Part shown: one piece after another, positions 55,721 to 64,000 of the stretch | Position numbering within the stretch: position 1 is the first letter of the stretch | Layout: every line of letters starts with the position of its first letter | Assembly (NCBI GenBank): GCA_001695595.3 | Contig: MBPM02000045.1 | Span: forward strand, 248,001 to 312,000 | DNA: 64,000 nt | Source: Plasmopara viticola | Taxonomy: Eukaryota; Oomycota; Peronosporomycetes; Peronosporales; Peronosporaceae | Reading direction: 5' to 3' | Translations under genes and position numbers: made by a program | Notes under the pieces: generated by a model | Told to the model about the DNA's origin: nothing | The model's input: only the letters and a program-made list of their open reading frames with translations | The model's database searches: none

Positions 55721-58700
55721 AGTTGCGGAGGGAATTTGCGACCTTCGAAGCTATACGGTGTAAAAGACCATTGGCTGAGTTCGAAGTCCCTCTTACCACG
55801 GGATTATTTTTTTAATACATTTGAGTGAAGAACGATTAATTTAAGTAGCGCAATTATATGCGCAAGCATTGCCCACATTTTTTAATAGCACAATGGATAT
55901 GATAAAATTTTAAACTGACCGATTTTTGCCTTGAGTGGAAGCTAGTATGAAAGATGATGAGACCTTTTGGAACTACAATGATGATTGCGTGCGTACTGTC
56001 TGATGTACTGTATCGTGTGATACAATAAGCTGTTGAGCTATCAGATGGAATCTATCCAGAGCATATTAAACAATTTGCTTTGGTATCATTCTGCGACTTC
56101 AATCTACAAATCTGAGATGTATCCAGTTTCAAATGCTGTACAATAAGGCAAGTACGTGTAGGAACTGATCAGAGTGTCTCTCAGGCATCATAAAAAAAGC
56201 AGTGCCAATGTGTACTGCATTTGTAACCCGTGTTTCATTAGAACACGGAAGTGTCAGGGTTCGTGACTGCACAGTCGTCAGACTTCTCCTATAACCCCAC
56301 TGAATTTTTCCTTTTAGTAATGTTCGAGCGCGAAATTGTCGGGTTTAACGCTGCTGACAAACTCTAAGTTTACAATGATAGATTAAAATCAGATAGCTTG
56401 CCAAGAGAAAATTTCCATATCAAGAAATTAATGCTGAAGAGGTGGCAAAAGTCGCTGCAAATTGAAATCACCAAGAAATTTCGGGAGCGAATCAAGAGGC
56501 GAGCTCCTCAGCGTGCTGAGCATTGTGCATTTAAACCATTGTATACATGTTGTGAGCGTAGCGAACAGTGATAACGCCGACGCGGCGCAACTGCTGACCA
56601 AATATTTATTCTAGCTCAAAACGCAATTGGAGTGATAGAACTTTATTGACAGTCTTAAAAAGCGCGTTTATCGCTACAGGCTACCAGTCGTTTTGACTCT
56701 GCTGTCTGTCATAATAATTGAATAGACACATGACGTCTTCGTATCGTGGTTTGCACGGCAACGGCAACAGCAACACGCAATTATTTTCCTTGAATGAGGC
56801 ATACATAGCCACTGTGTTGTGGTACTATCGGTCGCGCAGGTCAAATATGATACAAGCGCTAAATGTAATGCCAGATTTTATCGACCGCTGTCAATATTCT
56901 GTCGCAAATAGTTGCAGCACGTTGGTAGAGTCGTTTGCGGCAACACGCCGCGTAGCCTTTTTATAGCGGCTGCTACAGAAAATTCCCGTTAGATACGGCA
57001 TTCTTGATTCAAAACCGCAAAGAGCGTTTACCATAAAGCCGAGCATAAGAAACTCGACACGCAATTGATTGGTATATACACCGATTTACATATCAAGATC
57101 GTCGTTTATCAAAAAGTATATTTTAGACCACATTTAAAAAAATTTAATAAATTGTACAATTTTTAATCTTTTTAAGAGTATGAACAATTGTTAATTAAAC
57201 ATCTTCCAGCACGTCTCATCTGTGCACGGTGTCGCATGATGATTGTACATTGTAATTAATCCTACACCTACGCAGGTGGATCAATTTACTGAACCCTGCA
57301 ATGGATCCGAGTTAATCAAACATCTACCAACAGTTGTCGGCATGATGCGCGCTGCTCGGAAGACTTGCTAGCTTCTATGGGCCTAGGAAGGCGGGCGGAC
57401 TGCAGTCATACTTACCACCAAGCAGCTGGAACGTGTCACGGCCGTCAAGCTCTTCGAGCAAAATGGCGTTCCAGACCAATGAAGCTAAAGCTTTTCACCG
57501 TCAAAAGAATGAAAGGATGGAACCCTTTCTTTTGTATAAAGGGTAAGAAAAGGTCTTTAGGCGCGTGTGCGTGACATTCGCACTCTCTCACCTAAAGGTC
57601 GGTCTAAATCGAGCATTTACCTTTACAAACACTATACCAAACGGTTTCGTAACTCGGGAGCTTACAAAGGAGCAGAAATGAGAAATATTCCGTTCGAGTA
57701 GCTTAAACATTAGCAGCATTACCGCTACCGTAATTGCAAGCAAAGTCGGCGCAAGCTCCATATATTTATTCAAGAGCCAAAAGAGACGAAGGCCTTCAAG
57801 CGCCACCTTTGACCAAAACTAAGGTTGGCGTGCTCATGGACGCCTTAAAGGTAGACCAGCCTAGCACTTAGCTTTTAAGAGTGCAGAAAGCAACAACAAG
57901 AGATTGATTCTTAGAAAAAAGTCACAATCAAGCTTGCTCTTTTAAGGACCGTGAAACAGTTGCCCTCGTCGTACAAAACTCAGTGTAGAGATCGGTCTTG
58001 ACCAGTGGACTTCGGTAGTTTTGAGTAAAGCAAAGGTCGCTTCTTTGGCTGCGATAAGCAAGGATCAAAAAGACGTCTGGCTCATTCAAGGGCTATGAGG
58101 GTTGCTGTCGGAAACTTCGCTCTCAGTGCAGTGAAGTGCTGGTCATCAGTAGGTGCGCGGCACTTACTAGAAAGTGATCGAATTCTCATGATGTGGGCAA
58201 GATTGATACACACCATAGGCAGTTAGCTTCTAAGCGGTCGACAGCTTCTACGAAAATACAAGCAGTATAAAACGGCTGGTTGTATGCGCACGTGTACGAG
58301 ATCATAAAATGCCATTCCAAGTTTTGGTAGATTGCAAACCTTTGGGTGCCAACAAAGGATTGCGGTCAGCGAGAATTCTTAATTGGCCGTAGAGGGATTC
58401 GTAGAAGAAAGTCAGTTCGGTTTGTCTGGGTGATGGGACGCCTTCAAACATACTTCGAGCTAAGAAAGGCCTGGCTATGGATCTTTAGAATTTCGATAGT
58501 AGAAGGTTTTGCTCCTCTTTGACACGGACACGCACGACTTGGCCCTGTGCATGCCATGGACGAGGTCCAAATGATTTATGGGGCAAGGCTATGAGTACCA
58601 GCTGCCCAATTTCATGCGACAGGACTTAAGTGTGTTTCGTTCTCGACACTGTTGAAGTACTGTTTGTAAATTAAAGACTTATGCAGTTACACGCCCAAAG

Positions 58701-59199
58701 TCAATATGGATAGTAACAAAGGTGCTAATTTTTATTCAAGGGTGAATGTGACGACGTCTTTAAAGGTATTTCTTAGCGAATAATGAGTTCCGTTGGTAGC
58801 ACTGGTTACCAAAGACGCTTTCAGTATCGCTTTGAATGCAGGTAGCATAGCTTCATAACATAGCTCCACCACTTACAAGTCTTTAGGTAAACAATGAAAT
58901 TCTCGGAGGAGAAAGTACATAGCTTCACTTGAACATTTTAAAGATGCGATTCGAGCTTGATTTCTGGCTGTCACGAACGTCCTCGTAATTGACAATTAGA
59001 CGGCAATTACAATGGTAGATTTTGTCGTATCGCGGCAAATTCGCCTCAGTGTACGGCACTGTCTTGATTTTGAAGCTACCGAGCCTCGGGTCTTCAAGCT
59101 GCTGAGCTGTTGGCCAAATTTACCGCCGTGAACTAAACCTGAGACAGTATTTACTAAATTGAAAATGTAAGAATTTAAATACATACTTCGATTTAGACG
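55721..59199 (+). repeat. Unit 5 upstream region and decayed gypsy remnant
   Basis: Repeats unit 1 15840-19860 at the lowest identity of the five. The protease/RT-junction remnant is near 58510-58600 (LLFDTDTHDLALCMPW). The region around 57290-57480 corresponds to the 17690-17960 segment of unit 1 but runs in the opposite direction. No intact gene. Confidence 0.5.
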
Positions 59200-60240
59200 A
59201 AGATGTATTGCTTGATCTTATTGGCAGGGCACAGTGCGGCTTAAAGTACACATTTTGAATGGTCTCAAGGATGTGCTATGCCATTTTCGAGGTGTGAGGT
59301 CCAGAGGATTGAAATACAAGCTTAACCTTAGGCAAGCCATGAAGTACTGTGTCACCAACAGCTTATTGCTTAGAGAAGTGCAAGTTCAGAAATTGGGTAA
59401 ATTAACTAACAGATATAAGAATAGAGGCCAAGAAGGAAATGAGTATGTTAACGACAGATCACACACGGCTCTAAAAGTATCTGCAACAGAAAATTGGCGA
59501 CAGCAACCCCGGTTCGCACGCATGTTATTTTAACCAATGGAAGATGACACGAAGTTGGAGAAAATATATGTTATACGATAAAAGTCCGTCACATTCAAAG
59601 TAAGTCTTGCATGTATATAGTCAGCCAAGTAATCGCGGTATCAATGGATTTGGTTTGAATTCTTCCGTTTCGTCGCCCCACATCACTTCAAGAGACGGCA
59701 CTAACCTAAGTTATAAAAGCACAGTGTAAAGCCAAAAATTGTCGCTTTTAAGTGAAAGCTTTTTATTGATTTTTAAGTGCATATTTAAGGTTTGTTGAAT
59801 GTTTGTTGCTATAAGTGTCTTATCAACCATACTTTGTAGTTTGATATTAATAATCGCGAGACATTTCTACCATAACATGGGGATGAAAATGTAAACGAGG
59901 AAAATGATAATGAAAGGGTTACTCACTTGGGTACAAACACGACGATCTAAAAGAGCCCATAAATTTCAAACAAATCGGCATTCTTGGATGCACACTTTGT
60001 GCTGCTCATTTGATCGTTGGCTTTAATCGACGTTTAGGGCGACTGCATTTGCAGTACTCTCATGTCCTTCACGTTTGAGATGCTCCGATGTGCCCATATA
60101 TCTCATTACGTTGAACCTGCTGCCACGTCAACTGCGTAGATGAGTCACTCAGACGCACGAACGCGCGCTTTACATATACTCGCACACGCCAATGGCTCCT
60201 ATACCATGTGAAGTTAACAATAGAGGCCGCACAACCCTAG
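59200..60240. other. Insertion of about 1 kb specific to unit 5, unassigned
   Basis: Not found in units 1 or 3 at the matching place (about 19900-19960 and 44200-44240). It contains a 99-codon open frame at 59234-59533 that starts with GTG, with Arg/Lys-rich residues. The remainder (59540-60240) has no frame of note and is AT-rich. I recognise nothing in it and see no clear terminal repeats. Confidence 0.35.
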
Positions 60241-61000
60241 GGCTGTGCTTTATCGCTTAGAAGGTAAGGAATGAAACAGTGCGGAAGTCAAAATTTTTGA
60301 ACTCGTCACCGACTTTCGGTATGCTGTAGTTTCTAGTTTAATACAAGCTGAACAGTGCAGCTGTACTTGGCAAAAGTCTGATCCAAAAAATGACATGTTT
60401 ACTAATAGCTTGTTCGGAAGCACATTGTATCTGCTACTACCAAATCCGAATGAGGATACCTAACGAAGGTGAGTACACCCAGCGGCGTGATTTGATACTA
60501 TATTACTAAACAGCACCCCGGCGACGTCATATCTCCGTGTGACACAACTGCATTACAGCCTTTTGCCCGAGGACAAAATATCTGGCCATAGTCATCTAAG
60601 ATAAATTTGTTCGGCTCTGGAAGCCGATCAAGACTAGACGAGGCAAATTTTGAGGTAATAAGCTTTACACCAACATCAAAAATGCGTCTATGTGGCAGTA
60701 GGGATAAAAGTCATCAGCTGCTTCGTAACCAGTCATGGGGATCAGAGGAAGTGAAAAATGTTTTGCCTTGGTCAGCGCTACAATCTTCAAAATTATGAGG
60801 TCGTGACTAGGCTTACAGTACTTTTTGTATCAGCACACTATTCACTGTGTAAGTCTTACAATTTTTTTCTTCAAATTTATTATAGAAGATTATTGACTAG
60901 TGATAGTAGCAAAGCAAGCACCAGTCCTGTCTCTGCCATACTTTACAAAGCCGTTAATCGTTTTTTACTAAGTTTCTGACAAACCGCTGGTGGCACGTCA
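60241..61000 (+). repeat. Diverged single tandem unit and start of block R5
   Basis: Matches about 19960-20130 and one unit of the 20083-20850 array (for example gaggataccta..cgaaggtgagta and gacacaactgcattacagcc), then 20880-21130. No gene is seen. Confidence 0.5.
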
Positions 61001-61860
61001 CTACAGACTTGTAAGGATGACCACGATTAGACAGCTTAAACCACCGAGTGAAGCTACCTCGTTCATGAAAAAGAGTTGCTTGACATGATATAATGACTGG
61101 TAGGATTACAAGTGCATCTTCCAGGCTTCTAGTCCTTTGTACTTTCTTTAGACAGCACATTCCTGAGTACAGCGGAAAAATATGGTCACATCGCTTTAAA
61201 AAACGACAAGGTAGTTGCGATTCTTTGCGAAATAATATTATGCAATGAATGCAAGTCTGGAAAACGAGTGAGCTTGTCGATACGCTTGGACCACAATATG
61301 AGTGAACTTGCCGACACGCTTGGACCACAACATGAGGTGGTTCACACCGGCAGGATTGAAATTACTATGATCGCTAGGTATATAGAATGATTGCCAATCA
61401 AAATCCTTTAATCTCGTGTTTCTTTGTGGGCGGAAGGTGCCAAAGTCGACTTGTTAACACCTCGTCAGATGCATCGCTACCAGTAAGCAGTAGGTCTGCT
61501 TTAGAAAATGCCACCTCAACAGATCCATCTCTAGATGCTGAAAAAATTTTAAGGATCTAAAGTGCAATATACATTCAAGGGAGATTCTTTTTCTTTATAA
61601 GCGCTCTTCTTGGTCTTGCCCACATGTCGGTGGTGTTACATATACACGTATATGGACGAGTAAAGGATCTAGGACACCTGCCAGAAAATCAACTCCGCGC
61701 TTTACGCGCCGACTCCACCATAAAGCCTGCCATCTCCAGCGGACTACTGAAAGTTAAGAAATCTCGATTTTATCTTTGGCTTGGCGAAGTTAATGGCAAC
61801 ACTGGCATAGTGCTGCCACAGCGGGATTGGCAGCTGGCACCCAGTGCCTGTATTGGCTAA
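61001..61860 (+). pseudogene. Block R5: gypsy RNase H end and integrase start
   Basis: The RNase H-like end lies around 61260-61340 and the integrase zinc and core start around 61440-61835. The last part reads RFYLWLGEVNGNTGIVLPQR (61766-61825), matching D-F-x-F-G-L-x-x-x-x-x-G-N-T-G-I-V-V of gypsy integrases. Many stops. The homology to R1-R4 in this direction ends near 61845. Confidence 0.6.
61266..61333 (+). repeat. 34-bp tandem duplication
   Basis: Units at 61266-61299 and 61300-61333 (gagtgarcttgycgayacgc...) differ at four positions. They duplicate the RNase H end motif region of R5. Other R blocks have one copy. Confidence 0.85.
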
Positions 61861-61975
61861 AATAACTGAGAGGTTCGGCGTTACGATGCACCAGCGCCTC
61901 GGTTTGCATCCAGCAGATATTGATTGCGAGCAGCATCATGACGAGGAGTCCGCAGAGTGCTAGATGTTGGTACAT
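61790..61975 (-). CDS. Possible small secreted protein, 61 residues, doubtful
   Basis: The ATG is at 61973-61975. Residues 3 to about 20 (QHLALCGLLVMMLLAINI) form a strong signal-peptide-like run, followed by TEALVHRNAEPLSYFSQYRH. The last 15 codons run into integrase sequence on the other strand, so the natural end has been replaced. Related starts in R1 (2328), R3 (35140) and R4 (46866) stop or shift frame within 30 codons. It could be a relic of a second secreted-protein gene in the ancestral unit, or chance. Confidence 0.25.
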   Translation of the reverse strand: MYQHLALCGLLVMMLLAINICWMQTEALVHRNAEPLSYFSQYRHWVPAANPAVAALCQCCH

Positions 61976-64000
61976 CGTCACAATTCTCGCCTCAGTAACG
62001 AGGGTGACCGCCACTATTACGTGGAAAGTATTCTCGAGCGACATGGTCACCAAGATCAATTTCCCTTTTTGTGAAGCGGAGGAGAAATTCTCATTCCGAG
62101 ATTTATACGAGTATAAGGCCTCACTTCAACGAAATTGCCTAAACATCGTGTATGCTTTCAATAATCTTGACCAGCGCCTTCGGAGCAGCCACTAGAGACA
62201 CCACGATTTAAGCTCATCTCGAGGTTCCTGTTGACAGCTGCTGAAGCTCTCGCGTCCAGCAGTGCTCACGGAAACATGATGCTGCGAATTGAATGTCACA
62301 GATTGAAAGTCTACCGGCATTCGACGACGAGTTAAAGCCTATCAAAAGTTTGTCAAGGGTGCCCCTCCACTCGTCCATCGAATTTGTTTACGCTGGAGCA
62401 ATACAAAAGTTTGGAGTATAGCTTCAGTGCTTTTGTACTCAACGCTCAAATCCCTTTCATCTTTCTTAAATAATGTATGGAGCTCAAGTACAGCGTGTAC
62501 AATATCAAACGAGCCTTTACTCTTTTGAGCCAGTGCGTTAGTCCGCATGAGTAAATATCTACGGAGCCATCAAACCCTTTGAGCTCCGCGCACCTCATGC
62601 TGAGCGTAAGACGAGGCCGCAGCCCTAATGCTACAGGCACCTATGGTATCCATCGCGGCTTTTAAGGCGATGACAGCCTTTTCATTGGTTAACAACTTAT
62701 GGACTGCCCGAGAGACTTCAAAATTTGGCAAAATAATATTCCAAGTGACTGCGCCTCGTGCTCATATATCATCAAAAAAATTGATTGTGAAGAGATTTAG
62801 CTCACTAACCACGAGCGTCTGATCGAAGAACAGCCATGTATTGCTTGAGATTCGTAGTGAATGCAGTGGAGTTCGGAAAAATTTCCAGAAGCTAATTTAT
62901 TAACTCCATTGAGTTTTGTGAAGAGGTACAAACGCACCGCTTAACAATTAGATATTGTCTTGTCAGTATAAGTACCTCTACTTCACTATACACTCCACAC
63001 GAAAGTGGTTAGAGTTCTGGCGGTCAAGAAGCGCCATAAAAAGCCATGTCTGACTCGCCCCATTTTTTCTTCGTGACAAGGGTAGGCTCGTGCGTGACCA
63101 ATTGTTTGCCTCTTTCGTGGTTTTTGCGACCCATGAGTAAAAGATGAAAAGTTTTGACCATGTAATACATCAAATCTCAAGTCTGCTCGACTGCCGCGCG
63201 TCTTTGCGCGAGGTATCCAGACTGCGTCGAAAAGTCGCCTTCTTTCATAGTGAGACTCAGGCACAGCCAGACTCTTAAGGCGAAAGCTTTAATTCAGCCC
63301 CACATACTTTTAACCATCGAAGTGAAGCTATCGTCCGCACAAACTCACTTTTTTAATATGATCGAGCGCGTTAGTAGCACTTCAAAAGGGCTCGGAAAAC
63401 ATCAGAGGGAGTCTTGGTTATTATAACGCCTCACTAGATGCCTCACAGTGGATGGTAGGGTGTGCTAAAAGCGTTTTTGGGAAGTAAATGTAATATTCTG
63501 GCTCAAGTTTCCGAATGTAAATGGTCCGATGGGACGATGTTTTATCTCATTCATGAATGTCAATCTCACCCTTTCGAGTAATCGGTTCAGTAAAAAGTGA
63601 TACAAGACATCAAAACAAATTTTGCTGAGAAAGAGCATGTGTCGGAGTATACCATTTCCATTTAAAGACAATTTTACGCACCTAACATCAAACGTGAGGC
63701 GTCTTTAAAGATAACATAATTAAGAGGGATTGTATGAGCCCTAAACTTCCCCCTTCATATAAAAGTGATGTTCAAGCGCTAGATTTTGTTAGCAAGGCGA
63801 GTTCGAGTAGCCATACGGCGGCTGAAAGCTCCACTTTACTGGTCGTAAGGCTGCAGGAATGATTACTCATGAAGCTGTGCGCTTTAAGCGGCCGATCGTG
63901 CCTTAAATTGATTATATAATGACGCGATATCCCGACGCAAATAGGAGACCTCGTGCAAAGACGCGCGACAATCATTCAGACTGTAAATTTTTAAATTACA
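61860..64000 (-). repeat. Inverted part of block R5 to window end
   Basis: From about 61845 the sequence runs opposite to R1-R4. 62165-62290 is the reverse complement of about 2000-2120 (catctcgaggttcctg; cagtgctcacggaaacatga). 62340-62640 reverses 34480-34760, and 62900-63300 reverses 45790-46060. From 63945 it resumes the R4 direction (cctcgtgcaaag, as at 45762). 63300-63940 holds short frames only. No intact gene. Confidence 0.5.

Noticed and set aside
59234..59533. 99-codon frame in the unit-5 insertion
   Set aside because: GTG start, no family resemblance and no promoter signal, so not supported as a gene.

Overview
The window reads as a repeat-rich, gene-poor stretch of an oomycete nuclear genome, most likely a downy mildew or Phytophthora-like member of the Peronosporales. 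The evidence is five copies of one gene family whose products have a signal peptide, a degenerate RXLR position (RSLS or RSWS), an EER motif and tandem helical LWY-type modules. Initiator sequences of the oomycete Inr/FPR type lie about 20-40 bases upstream of the start codons. The surrounding DNA consists of old Ty3/gypsy, LINE, hAT, MULE and SINE-like elements. The species cannot be fixed from the sequence alone.

The basic layout is a segmental array. One ancestral unit has, in order, (R) a decayed plus-strand gypsy RNase H/integrase remnant, (S) a non-coding spacer, (E) an intronless effector gene on the minus strand, its upstream region, and a decayed plus-strand gypsy protease/RT remnant that leads into the next R. 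R blocks start near 1, 21130, 32890, 44960 and 61000. Effector copies are E1 (14225-15808, intact), E2 (29329-30897, plus strand because its whole unit is inverted, with a frame-shifted C-terminus), E3 (38247-39898, pseudogene), E4 (47500-49104, intact) and E5 (54131-55690, shortened C-terminus). No host housekeeping gene is evident.

Younger insertions can be dated against the other copies because the empty sites survive. A 9.1-kb LINE (4570-13650, minus) has a perfect 13-bp target duplication. A 2.8-kb hAT (25536-28325) has 8-bp duplications and 15-bp terminal inverted repeats. A 1.25-kb MULE-like element (23685-24936) has inverted repeats of about 175 bp. A MULE transposase tail lies at 36755-37690. 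A SINE-like family of about 325 bp ending in a (TACAA)n tail is present five times. A probable mitochondrial fragment with a tRNA (351-479) sits inside the first R block.

The gene products that probably still act are the secreted effectors (E1 and E4 complete, E2 and E5 with altered tails), which would be delivered into plant cells. All transposon proteins seen are broken. The most unusual coding content is an OTU-type cysteine protease domain inside the LINE, between a CCHC-containing ORF1 region and the endonuclease. Other points worth follow-up are the SINE insertion at the initiator of pseudogene E3, repeated decay at the effector C-terminus, an inverted 9-kb unit with deletions at both edges, and a perfect hairpin apparently created by template switching upstream of E2.
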